From Neodontobutis hainanensis (lineage: Eukaryota; Chordata; Actinopteri; Gobiiformes; Odontobutidae): 64,000 bases of DNA. The stretch is from positions 62,001-126,000 of the forward strand of contig JALDNG010000419.1 of the NCBI GenBank assembly GCA_024349245.1. The letters are read 5' to 3'. This document shows, piece after piece, positions 11,270 to 21,999 of this stretch (the stretch's first letter is position 1; each line of letters begins with the position of its first letter). The position numbers and the translations under genes are program-made. Under the pieces are notes generated by a model. That model made no database searches. It was given only the letters and a program-made list of their open reading frames with translations, and was not told the DNA's origin.

Positions 11270-11745
11270 CTGAAACACAGTGAGCATCGACCACAGGATG
11301 GAGTCAAAGTTTATCCGTTTATGCACATCTTCTGTGGCAAAGATGAATTTCGATCCAAAGCAGTGCATCCCCAGTAGACTTGAATAACAGAGACATAGTC
11401 AGTAAACCTGCACTCGTAGAACCTCTATCTCTCTATTCTGAGAAGTACTTGCCTGAAAACAAAAATGAAAAGCAGCAACAGGGACCAGAGTGGAATGGCA
11501 TCTTTCATGGACTTTATTAGAACTAGAATTAGTTTCCTCAGGTTAGGATGGGACTTAATGAGGCGCACTAGACGCAGCAAACGAAAGACACGCAGCACCG
11601 CATCAAACAGTTCCACTTGTTTCACAGATAACTCTGTTTATGACCAAAGACTCCGTGAGCCAACACATTCATACTGGTTTCAATCACAAAGAAGCTGAAG
11701 AAAGAGTAATCCAGAATCTGGTCGAACAAAAATACAAGAGGAAAA
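11270..11745 (-). pseudogene. duplicated channel piece: domain I S2-S3 fused to domain II S4-pore
   Basis: Two exons. The lower (11,270-11,378) copies the domain II pore exon at 1,041-1,149. The upper (11,453-11,745) reads from S2 (FFSFFVIETSMNVLAHGVFG), through a stop after QSYL, to NKWNC. It then passes directly into VLRVFRLLRLVRLI of S4 and LVLIKSMKDAIPLWSLLLLF. At 5.9 kb the S2-S3 sequence is followed by domain I S3/S4, so this copy joins domain I to domain II. An internal deletion of the equivalent of about 4.4 kb explains this best. The S4 arginines are better kept than in the first copy. Confidence 0.7.
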
Positions 11746-12548
11746 GAGGAAGCAACCTTAACATTCCTTTAAGAACTGCCACACATTATAATGACTGTCT
11801 TTCAGAGTGATTGTATTTTGATCTCTCACTCAACAAAGTGTTTTATTATCCTTTAACAAATCAATGAAAAACTTAGACATCAAAAATCCCGGTAAAATTA
11901 AAAATATTGTAGATTAATAAATGTAATAACAAAGTAGTAACTAGTAATGGCTCTCTAATTAAAACAAAAGTATGGCTTGTTCTCAGGCAACATCATGGCT
12001 GGCACTGCTGTGGAAATACAGTTACAGTAAATCAGCAAACATTTAGCCACATATAATCAATAAATTAAAAATTCAGTGATTGGATTTTTGTGTTTTGTTG
12101 CATCCTATTATTTCGTTGAATGATAGGCCATCAACTGACTGAGAACAGGCTATACATCAGCTTAATATGTTTTTAATGTTTTCCATTTTTGCCAGTTACT
12201 TATTGTTGCTCTGTGCATTTCATGGCTCAGAAACAAAAGCCCCATCTGTTCAAAACGTCACAGCAAAAGAGATTATAATATTTTTCAGCAAAGTCAGGTC
12301 TGATGCAGACTTGAGGAAGTGTGAATAAAAGGTTCAATGGAGTCTGATAGAGAGCGTTACTGCAGCATTGGGGCACCCTTCATACATGTACCACTCGGAG
12401 GGGACAGGGCCATACATTTTTTGGCACGTGGAATACCATGACATCATTACACTTCAAGCTGTTTTTGCAATGTTTATGTTGTTGAACTGATAACTTTGAT
12501 TAGAAAACTTACACAACTGCAAACTATTGTGGAACGTTACTTACTATT
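11746..12548. other. channel intron homology then unassigned sequence
   Basis: Positions 11,755-11,850 repeat the intron next to the 5.96-kb exon (about 5,963-6,055). The remainder holds no supported gene. Confidence 0.5.
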
Positions 12549-12668
12549 TATTTAGCTGATGTTTTTATCCAAAGCGACTTACATTAAGCTTCAATTCACC
12601 AGTGTTACAGCTGGAACACCACTGGAGGCAAGGAGTGTCTTTCCCAAGGACACAACGACAGTATAAAC
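12549..12668 (-). repeat. tRNA-derived SINE, 3' part (split by hAT)
   Basis: Tail part of a SINE whose tRNA-like head lies beyond the transposon at 17,529-17,600. Tail motif on the minus strand: AAGTCGCTTTGGATAAAAAC. The eight bases GTATAAAC at 12,661-12,668 are the target duplication of the hAT insertion. Confidence 0.7.
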
Positions 12669-13132
12669 CAGAGGTGGGGGACTCGAGTCACATGACTTGA
12701 CTCGAGTCTGACTCGAGTCACAATTTTCGGGACTTGCGACTTGCTTGATGAAAATGACTTGACTTGACTTTGACTTGAGAAAAAGTTACTTGAGACTTGA
12801 CTTGACTTGAAGTGGAAGACTCGACAATGACTTGAACCTATAAAAAACAAACAGCAATAAAATGTATTAAAAATATATAATTATTGTGACGTCAGCGCCA
12901 CTAATCAGTGTCTGTGCCTTTGACGCTACACAATTCAAACCGCGCCAAACATGGAAGACGCTAGTAATGTTGGTCGAGCTCCACAAATAGTCTTGTTTGG
13001 CTACAAGGACTTTGGACTGGACCGTGACAATAAAAAAAGATTTGCCAGATGCAAAATATGCAACTCCAGAATATCCGACACCACAACCACAACGTCAAAT
13101 TTCATTCGACATTTCAAGAACCACAAGGAACG

Positions 13133-14856
13133 GTAAGAAATGCATCTCTTTCTAGTTAGTTTCACTTAGATCTATAACGATTACTAATGTAATGAATTTA
13201 GCTTTTATAATTCGCATATTTTTTCTTACTAGAAAGCAACTAGAGCATTATCATTACTGATACGTCTCATAATTAACGTTATTGGGTAATTTGGCTATAA
13301 CAGTAACGTAGCCTGAATAATAATGTTGATAGACATTATAAATTTATTACATGTAGTCTATAATGTCTGTATTAAAAGTGTCTGTGGACTGTGTGTGGAA
13401 ACTAAAAGGCTTATACCATACTGCGTGACAGGCTAACATGGAGGCTAGCACCTTATCACTAGCACCTACAGAGTTTCTTTTTTGGTACAGACAAGAAATA
13501 ATTACAGCACAATTACATATTAGGCAGTTTATCAGTCACAATAATTAATTTATAAGGTTATTATTAGCCCTTATGCTTAACCCTCTTAGCGCCAAAGTCG
13601 CAAAATTGCAACTTAACTGGAAAAACAGCCGCTACTTCCGGTTTATGTGCTAAATTATGCTTCCACTCCCTTCCACCAGATGCCAGACATCCTTTAGTTT
13701 GTGGCTAGTCTACTATTACCATGTGTGTTGCCATTAAAACATTTGTAGAAGACTTCAAACTCGCGTGTCAGAGTATTCACAATCTAACTTATGGTCTCAG
13801 TGGGACTGTCAGGACCGGCGCAATAGAAGCCTCATTCTCTACACTCGAGCTTGTAAACGCTAAAATGACAAATAAAAACACCTGTGATGAAGCTTTGGCT
13901 TTAGTAATGGCTGACTCTGGCGCGATAGTGACAAGGAGTTTGTGAATAATGCGGTCTCTATTGACAGCTGTTTGGGACAAATACGTGTTGTTCATTTTGA
14001 AACTTTACCCAGTCGAGGAGAGAATGGGCTAAACCGAGTCAGCGAATGCGCAGATCAACGCAGTGATACTAATAAAAGTGTATGTGGCATGGCATAGTTG
14101 TAGATGTGCTGTGCCTCATTAGAGGCACAGCACATCTACAACTATGCCATTTGGATAAAAACAGATAAAGCTACTTCAACCAAACACCTACAGTACATGT
14201 TTTTATTTCTCAGATCTATTTTCATACGTTTTACTAGTTATGGTGTAATAGAAGTTGTTGTTGTACTGTAGTTTACTAATTTTGCTTTACAAGTTACTGT
14301 TATTAATAATTCAATTTCAGAAAAAGACAGAAAAAAGAAAAATATATTATAACATTTTAATTAGTCTGTATGTACTGTAAATAACATAACTGCAATATAT
14401 AATGCCATGGTATGCCAATAGATGCATACACTTATTTCATTCATATATTTTGGGTCATACCTGACATTTTTCTAGTTTAGAGAAGTACTCTATTTCTTAT
14501 CATTTTCAAATCACACAGATCTCAGAAATCTGTATTTTTAAAAATAAACCCTTGCGCCTAAAGACAAGACATTAAAAAGAAAAAGAGTTTTACATTCTAA
14601 CAGTAACTTGCATAAAAGTATTTACATTTCTGTAAAAACATATGAAACTGTGTGAATGCTGGAACCAAACTTTATGTGAATACGTATACGAATCAGTAAA
14701 TTATCATTTTTAAATTAATTTATATTTTCCTTAAATTGCAGTATTTAAAAAAAAATAAAGAATGTTTGTGCATACAAAAATATATATATATTTATTTTTT
14801 GTTTTAATGTGTACAGTTAATGTTCACAGTTTTCCCTAATTTTTTAATCCATGCAG
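13133..14856 (+). other. hAT transposase intron 1
   Basis: Runs from a GTAAGA donor to a TGCAG acceptor. It holds a TTAACCCT motif at about 13,577, a 74-codon frame of unknown meaning at 13,721-13,945 and a perfect 29-bp hairpin at 14,089-14,150. Confidence 0.65.
14089..14150. repeat. perfect 29-bp inverted repeat, 4-nt loop
   Basis: Positions 14,089-14,117 are the exact reverse complement of 14,122-14,150, with ATTA between. As RNA this would be a long perfect hairpin inside transposase intron 1. Confidence 0.95.
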
Positions 14857-16360
14857 ATATGATGAATATCTCAAATCCAAGATACACTGCAGCGATCTAC
14901 AGCAGCCATGCATGTCACAGTTCATTGTGCCCCAGTCTACTACATATCCAGTCAACCATCCTCGTCAAAAGGCCATTACAGAAGCAATAATATCTGATCT
15001 GATCATTAATTGCAACATGCCCCTGTCTATCACTGACAACAGGCACTTCATTCACTTTCTCTCCATTATGGACACAAAATATACTGCAGTGAGCCGCAGA
15101 ACCATCACCTCAAGACTTGACACTGTGGTGTCTGAGAGACAATCAAAACTAATAAGTGAAATGGCCACAGTTGAAAATCTGTCTGTCACAGTGGACATTT
15201 GGTCAGACAGAAGAATGAGAGGCTACCTTGGTGTCACCGCTCACTGGATGAACACTGCAGCAGATTACGTTGAAATCTCATCTACTAGCTTGCAACCGGT
15301 TCAAGGGGTCACATACAGGAGAGAGAATTTGTGAAGAATTTGAACAAATATGTGATCAGTATAAAATCAAACAAAAGATTGATCATATAATTTGTGACAA
15401 TGCACCAAATATGAAGAAGGCATTCACCACATGTTTTCCCAGTTCAGCTGAAGCAGATGAGGATGATGACTGCCTGGATGATGCAGAACTTCGGAATGCC
15501 CTTCCAGTGGATGAAGAGGAGAAGCTGAATGAGACCTTGACCTCCAAAAGTCAGCATAGACTACAGTGCTTTGCACACACACTACAATTGGTTGTTGGTG
15601 ATGGTCTTAAAGAGACCAGGGCTGTTAGTTCGGCTCTGGCTAAAGCGTCGCGGATCAGTTCTCTGCTCCACACAAGTACTTCTTTTAAGGAGGAATTTGA
15701 GAAAGAATTTGGCCAACGTGGAGTCCCTGCTTCTGTTGTTACTCGATGGAATTCAACTTTCCGACAGCTGAAGTCCTTGCTTAGCTGTGACTACCAAACT
15801 TTGTGCAAGGTCTTGGGACGTTAGAGGGCACAGAGAGACTATTTTCACTCTAAGAGAGTGGGCTCAGATTAAAGAACTGGTCAGCATTCTGAAGCCCTTT
15901 GCTGATGCCACTGATCTCACTCAGGAGAGAAAGTTGTAACCATAAGTGCTGTGATTCCATGTGTTCTCTCTCTCAACAATCACTTGGAAAACCAGAAAGA
16001 AGGAACACAATACTTGGTCAACCTAATCCACAGTCTTCAAAGATCACTGCAGAGAAGATTCAAAGGCATCTTTGTCAATGTAAAATGTCTCATACAGAGA
16101 TCCCAATGAAGGAATCCTGCCATTCTCTGATCCTGTTTATGTCAAAGCAGCTGTTCTTGATCCAGCCTTTGGGGTTATGTGGATATAGCATGATGTATTG
16201 GTTGATGACAAGCTGAAGGAGCAGTTGACCATGGAAGTAAAAAGTAAGTAATAGGCTAATTTTAGAATTAGACCCCATACTTGTAAATACTACATTATTA
16301 GTAGTATTTTATTTATTTATTTCAGAAATTGGAAGTGCTGCACAATAAAGTTTATTGTTT

Positions 16361-16420
16361 ATCAAGACTGCAACGTTTAATGGTTTATTGAATAAACCAT
16401 TAAAAGTTTGCAGTCTTGAT
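16361..16420. repeat. near-perfect inverted repeat, short loop
   Basis: ATCAAGACTGCAACGTTTAA on the left pairs with the reverse complement at 16,400-16,420. Arms are about 27 bp with one base extra and a loop of about 5 nt. It lies in transposase intron 2. Confidence 0.85.
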
Positions 16421-17528
16421 TTAAACACCAAAGTAATCTTATTCCTAAATGACAATGTTCAATGTACGATCACAGCAAACAAAAAAAATTGCATTGGCAC
16501 TACTGCTGGCCCAGAGAGAGCAGTTAATTTGTAATATGTATGAATTAAAATGAGACCTTAAATCATTTATTAAGTTTCTGACTGCTTAAAAAATCTTTTA
16601 AATTAAATATATTTTAATAGACTACATCAATTAACATTTTGTCAGAACATTTATTAAATGACATAAAACTTATTTTTATTGTCTATTTAGAAAAAAATTA
16701 TGATGCTTAATGTATCCAGAATCATGCAACTCTAGAATTTTGTGTATGCTTATTTGTATTTTACATTTTTGTGTTTTAGATCTGATTCTCCAGGAGGCAG
16801 AGCGTACCAATATAAAACAGACAGATCATGGAGATGAAAGAGCAAATCAAAGGGGATGAAACTGGGCTGTTCTTATACCACAAAAAGCAAAAGAAATCTA
16901 CTCATTTCAGCCCTGCTGCCCAGCTCAACCATTACCTGGACAATTGTGATGGCCAGAACTGCCTTTTGTTTTGGGGAATGAACAAGGAGAAAATGCCTTC
17001 ACTTTTCCAAATTGCAATGAGGGTATTAGCTGTGCCTGCTTCAAGTGCACCTGTTGAGCGTGTGTTCAGTCATGGGGATTATTATGAGGCCCCATCGTTC
17101 ACAACTTAGTCCCATTGTCTTGGCAAATCTTATTTTGTGTAAATGCAACAAATTTTAGACTGTTTCAATTAAACTGAATTAGACAGATTGGATTATACAT
17201 CTTAGACTCTAAATGTTTTGTGTAAATAACAATTTATTTTATTTTCAGATATTAATGTAGCACAGATGTTTACAAATTCATCATTTCTGTGCAAAAATAA
17301 ATTTGTATTGGAAAAAATTACCTCTTTTTATTTTAGTACTTGACTTGAATTGACTTGAATTGACTTGAAACTTATCAGGACTCGACTTGACTTGCTTAGG
17401 GTGAACCCATGACTTGACTTGACTTGCTTGATTTATCTGAACTGTGACTTGAGACTTGACTCGAGACTTGATGGTTAAGACTTGAGACTTGCTTGGACTT
17501 GACCATGTGTGACTTGTCCCCACCTCTG

Positions 17529-17600
17529 GTATAAACTGTGAAGAGAGCGGAATCGAACCACCAGGGACAACCGCTCTACCACTGAGCCACTAAGCCCCAC
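17529..17600 (-). repeat. tRNA-derived SINE, head part (split by hAT)
   Basis: On the minus strand it reads GTGGCTCAGTGGTAGAGCGG then GGTTCGATTCCG, the A and B boxes of a tRNA-like head. It is continuous with 12,549-12,668 once the transposon and one GTATAAAC copy are ignored. Confidence 0.75.
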
Positions 17601-17884
17601 TTCTGCCACAGTCATTTTCTAAAAACATCCACTTGCTCGGGTGGGTTTTCTTTGGGTACTCACTAAAGCCCCACTAACATCAAAAACATGCTGGATGCCC
17701 CTGGTGGAGAATGCAGATAAGGAATAACTGCTATAAATGTTTACAGCTGCACTATGTACATTGATGGAGCAATAACAGTCGTTAGGAATACATGTTTTAG
17801 AGCCAGTGCACAGGCAAAGCTATGATTGTGTGCTAGAATTTTCTTTTGTGTTGTGGATGTGGGCTTGTTCTTGAGTTTGTCTAC

Positions 17885-18004
17885 CATCAAAATGCCGCTC
17901 CAGTTGTCTCCTGTGCACAGTATGTAGAGCGTCAGGAGGGCACTGCCAAAGTTTTGAAAGTTGTAGTAGGGACTCAAGCCGACACATGGATACTCTGGAG
18001 TACA
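17885..18004 (-). pseudogene. channel exon, domain IV pore
   Basis: Encodes CTPEYPCVGLSPYYNFQNFG and SALLTLYILCTGDNWSGILM. The TGDNW motif carries the aspartate of the fourth filter position of T-type channels (EEDD), and the preceding cysteine pair matches the domain IV turret. It has a CTAGAG acceptor and GTAGAC donor. The IV S6 exon lies about 6.8 kb further on, across the hAT element. Confidence 0.82.
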
Positions 18005-18215
18005 CTCTAGTCACGAAAGATCAAACAATCAATATATGATAATAATATAAACAATATACACATTATATTAACAATGTTTTAAATACATACGACAAACACA
18101 ATATGTTTATAATAATATATGTACTGTGCTAGTGTTTTTGACTGACCAAGTGACGCAGCATAAACTTCACTGCTCATAAAAGGAAGTGTGAATCAACAAA
18201 GTTTAGAAGACTTAC

Positions 18216-18301
18216 AGGGTAATGGTCCTCTTTGCGAAGCCCTCTACAGACCACACCATAATCTCCTGATCCCAGCCATTCTGTGACCAAGTCATTAAAC
18301 C
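18216..18301 (-). CDS. probable upstream exon of the domain IV channel fragment
   Basis: An 86-base block bordered by GTGTGCAG and GTAAGT. One frame is open (FNDLVTEWLGSGDYGVVCRG then LRKEDHYP) and joins in phase to CTPEYP of the next exon. The identity of this segment is not recognised. It is offered as an exon on splice and phase grounds only. Confidence 0.4.
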
Positions 18302-20128
18302 CTGCACACAAAAACTATAAGACGTTAATGTGCTGACTAACATAGTAAAAATAACTATTAAAAACTCTTTCTTCTCCTGTAAGACCAGACGCCTGAGTCT
18401 ACACAAAAGACTAAACAGCCCAACAGTGAGCACAGTGTTGTCACCAGGATCAGTGAAGAGTGGATGTGATCTGTGTCGTGTCTGACCTGTCTGTGACGGC
18501 CGAGTGAACTCTGACCAAGTCTTAGACAAGCTGGTCTTGACGTTTTGCAGTTTTGATGTCAAAAACTTTTTGATCTTTGGGATTAGTTGTAAATTTTTCC
18601 AAAATACAACTATTCATTTTGCTTGTACTTTAACATATAGCTTAGTTTTAACAAATTTTATCAAATTTAAACACTTTCAATAAACCAAAACAACATATAA
18701 CACTTTGTCTATTAACACATTAACACAACTGCAAAATGGCGGATCAGCACGTGACTCTAGTGGTAATTACACTTGCACATGAACCTTAAATTAATATGTG
18801 CGTAACTTGTACATTAGGTGCTTTAAGATTCACTACATGTACATAAATCTACAATAAATCAATGGTAAAGACACATGTAACTAAAAGTACACCCGCTTTC
18901 TCTCCACGGTGCTAGCTTGCAAACCTCCGCTAGCTTAGCATAAATTAGCTACAGTGTTTCTGTAACTGTGCATTTACACAGATACATTTCGGAAGTTTCA
19001 TCCCAACACTTGTACTGTTTTCATGTGATTTCACAAACTTCACACTAACCTGAGAAAAGAATACAAGAGATAGATGACTTCATCTTCTGCTTCATTTGAC
19101 TGCAGGGTTTATTCTGCAGTTCTGCTTGGATTCCTAACCCCGTTGTTGGTGCGCCCCTTGTGACACTCCAAAGTATTGTATTATACAGTTAACGCATCTT
19201 GTTAACACATCTCAAAATAAATTTATATCTGTTTTTAACCATTTTTCAAGTATATTGAAACAATGTATTACTATGAGCCTTACATATGGCACAGAGTCTG
19301 ATGATACATTTAACTCTAAAAAGAGCAATGTCATGGTTGTTTGAAGCAAAGATGTTAAGACATTACTGCCTTTACATTACACTGCCTTTGATCTGTGTGA
19401 CAACCCTCTTGTGACATGCAAAGAAATCAGATACCTTGGTCACTTTTTAACAGATGTGTGACTGATGACAGCGATGTTCAGAGACAGTGTGTAAACTCTA
19501 TGCACAGGTCAATTTCTTGATTCATAAGGACATACAGATAGTGTTTGAGAGGTAACAAACATGTCTACAGCAGTGTAGGTAAGTGCACCTAGAGAATCTG
19601 GTTTAAAGCTGATAAATGAAGACTTATCCACTGCTGCATGAGAACTAAAGATAATGTTTCAAGAGAAAGTGACTGACAAACCTGTCCTGGGAGAAGACCA
19701 AGGGCTTGAGGGTCATTTATCCTCTTTGGAGTCCCCTGGAGACTCGAGGATGTAGTTGTAGTCTTTGGCCACCTTTACTGTGTGGACATGTTAGGGCTGT
19801 AATAATAAAAAAACATTATTAATAGTATTATTATGTTGTTGTTTCACTGTGTTGATAATGTTGCATAAATATTCCTTATTCACACATCTAATAATGCATA
19901 GAGGTATGCAGCAAAGCATTTGTGAAGCCACAACTTTGCACAACCTTGAGGCGGATGGGCTACAACAGCAAAAGACCCCACCTTTCTAAAGGGCAAAAGT
20001 CAGGGTCAATTACACTAAATTAAAACACTAAATAAATATAACAATTGCCTGTATAAATTAAATGTACTCTTAAATTTTGACATTGCAAATAAGTACTTTA
20101 ATCACATAACATCACTTGAGCACATGAC
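18302..20128. other. no supported gene
   Basis: Unassigned sequence. A short minus-strand block near 19,690-19,780 (VKVAKDYNYILESPGDSKED then a stop) looks exon-like but has no recognised family. Confidence 0.4.
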
Positions 20129-20270
20129 GTGGGGCTGGGCATAGATGGTGTGGGGCTGGGCATAGATGGTGTGGGGCTGGGCATAGGTGGTGTGGGGACC
20201 ACATTTGTCACAAAATGTGCTTATTTTTTTACTTCTGTAAGCACATGACGTGGGGATGGGCAGAGGTGGT
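20129..20270 (+). repeat. 21-bp minisatellite
   Basis: Three tandem copies of GTGGGGCTGGGCATAGATGGT occupy 20,129-20,191. A diverged copy follows near 20,249-20,270. Confidence 0.85.
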
Positions 20271-20469
20271 GTGGAGACCACAAGCTTTGTGGCTTTGCCT
20301 CGGTAAACTTCTTGTGAATGCTTTGCTAATATTTATCTGCAGTTCACTGCAATGTTTTGTGTAAAGCAGGAACACAATTATTAACACAAACACAAAAGAC
20401 ACAAAATAATACAATGAAGTAATGTTTTAGTTTGTTCATGTCTGTTCTCACCTTGATCACTGTCCTCAG

Positions 20470-20665
20470 TTGGTTGCTACTTGCTCCCAACACATCCCTT
20501 TAACTCTAGCAAGTTTCTTTTCCTCAGTCCACTCCAGGACAGCCTTAATGATGGTCAGGAGGGCTCAGGAGCCAAGCACAGCAACGTCCTCCTCCCAGTT
20601 AGGCTGCACACCTACTGTCGCCAGCAACTCTGAACAAAACGGTACATGTTTCAAATGGGTATCAC
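20470..20665 (-). other. exon-like block of unknown gene
   Basis: The minus strand has PFCSELLATVGVQPNWEEDV, then after a stop LLTIIKAVLEWTEEKKLARV and GMCWEQVATN. The composition looks coding, but I do not recognise the family. The stop suggests a relic. Confidence 0.3.
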
Positions 20666-21326
20666 ACTCAGGGTGTTTAGTCCTGACATTTAGAAGTTTT
20701 AGAGTAACAGGATCTACTCGGTTGCCTGTGTGAATGTGTTTAATGTACCCTGAACGTGTAAATGATTGTTATTAATGAAAGTGAAGTGGACCTGACTGTT
20801 GTACCGTGTCGGGGTTAGGTCATAATCAAGCTTCTCTCATGGAAACTCCTAAATGGTCTTTAAATACGGCAAAATACAGCAAAATACAGCGAAATACAGC
20901 AATATACCGCCATCCACCAGAGGGCACGACTTTACAAGTGTAAAAATCATGTTTACAGCCTGGTACAAAAGATGGCTCCGGTCTCTAGAGCTTCTAAAGT
21001 TTTTAATTCGGGACAACTCTTAATTTTAATTTTTGATTAATATGTTTATGCTATCTGAAAACCATTGTTTTACTATGGCGTAAAAGCCGAAAAGCCTGGA
21101 TGTAGCTGCCATTTTATTGCCCTGTCATAATGACAATACTGGTAAATACAAGACCAATCGGCCGATAACCTCTATGGTCACAATACACTCCACAGAACAG
21201 ATACATCCTATTCATCAATAGGTAGGAGTGGCTAGATTAAGACAGTTGTTACTGCTTAGACACAAGTCTTTGTAAACCAAGTAACAAGATATACAGTCCA
21301 TGTGAAATAGAAAAGAATAAACTCAC

Positions 21327-21494
21327 GGTGATCGTGTAACTGGTCAAAAGAGGATTTGCAAATACTAAAGAATGCTATTAGCCGGAGGAGGAGAAGCAAA
21401 CGATCCTCCATGACATGGATCACAAGAAGCCAGAAAGGTCTTGGCTTTTTAACAGACTCTTGCTGTCTCTTTGTAGATTCATCCAGGTTTTCAT
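21327..21494 (-). CDS. exon 2 of an unrecognised gene
   Basis: Bordered by TTTTAG and GTGAGT. It encodes ENLDESTKRQQESVKKPRPF, then WLLVIHVMEDRLLLLLRLIA and FFSICKSSFDQLHDH, a basic stretch followed by a hydrophobic helix. It joins in phase to the ATG-bearing exon at 21,931-21,991. It could be the N-terminus of a membrane protein, possibly the channel family, but the match is too weak to name. Confidence 0.45.
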
Positions 21495-21930
21495 CTAAAA
21501 CATGGAGCAGAGAACACAAATAGACAGTGGGGTATTTTAGTTATATTAACTAATAACAGTTCAGTGGCTGTTGTATGAATTGGTTTAATAAATTCAAACC
21601 AATCAAGGTGTGCTTCATTTGTAAAACTGGAGGTGGGGAGACACAGAGAATATTTAGGGGAAGAATCAAGATGGAAAAAAAGGAAAAGGAAAATGATTGT
21701 TATGAAGACTACATTATAGCTTTTTGTATATAAATGATGCCATTTTAACAAACTAATGGGCATATTCTAAAGACTGAGTTATAGTTCAGTTAAACATGTT
21801 TAAAAACAGGTCACATTAACTTTTACCCACAAATTAGGCACTGAGTCAAGGGTAATATGCAGATATTACTACATTAAAGAGGATCTGTGTATTAACTATT
21901 ATGAAGAAGACAAAAAAAGGATAAACTTAC

Positions 21931-21991
21931 TGCATCTCTTTTTATCTGGCCTTGTGTTTAGGCCCTGAACAAACTCATATTTATGTTCCAT
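21931..21991 (-). CDS. candidate first coding exon of an unrecognised gene
   Basis: Starts at an ATG (21,991) and encodes MEHKYEFVQGLNTRPDKKRC before a GTAAGT donor. In-phase splicing to 21,494 gives about 76 codons without a stop. No TATA box or signal peptide is evident. Confidence 0.4.
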
Positions 21992-21999
21992 ATCTGTGG

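Larger units (their letters stand above)
12951..17109 (+). pseudogene. hAT transposase (BED finger), frameshifted
   Basis: Exon 1 (12,951-13,132) encodes a BED-type zinc finger (CKICNSRISD...FIRHFKNH). It ends at GTAAGA and joins in phase to exon 2 (14,857-16,243, acceptor CAG), which begins RYDEYLKSK. Exon 2 holds TVDIWSDRRMRGYLGVTAHW, CDNAPNMKKAF, CFAHTLQLVV and TRWNSTFRQLKSLL, all hallmark hAT blocks. Exon 3 (from 16,780) holds the C-terminal dimerisation motif SSAPVERVFSHG. Frame changes near 15,285, a stop near 15,822, further breaks up to 16,230 and a shift near 17,080 show it is inactive. hAT transposases cut and paste DNA in the nucleus. Splice positions are inferred. Confidence 0.88.
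12669..17528 (+). mobile_element. hAT-superfamily DNA transposon, 4.86 kb
   Basis: Bounded by 8-bp direct repeats GTATAAAC (12,661-12,668 and 17,529-17,536), the length typical of hAT elements. Terminal inverted repeats start CAGAGGTGGGG at both ends. Both subterminal regions (about 12,685-12,835 and 17,338-17,515) are packed with GACTTGA motifs, plausible transposase-binding arrays. It carries a three-exon transposase on the plus strand and is inserted in a SINE. Confidence 0.92.

Noticed and set aside
13721..13945. 74-codon frame inside the hAT region
   Set aside because: Lies in transposase intron 1 with no recognised domain. Kept only as part of the intron description.
17529..17600. Possible tRNA gene
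   Set aside because: A and B boxes are present but no acceptor stem or full cloverleaf. Continuous with a SINE tail across the transposon.
18212..18562. 116-codon minus-strand frame
   Set aside because: Only the 86-base block at 18,216-18,301 has splice signals, and the better coding frame there is a different one.
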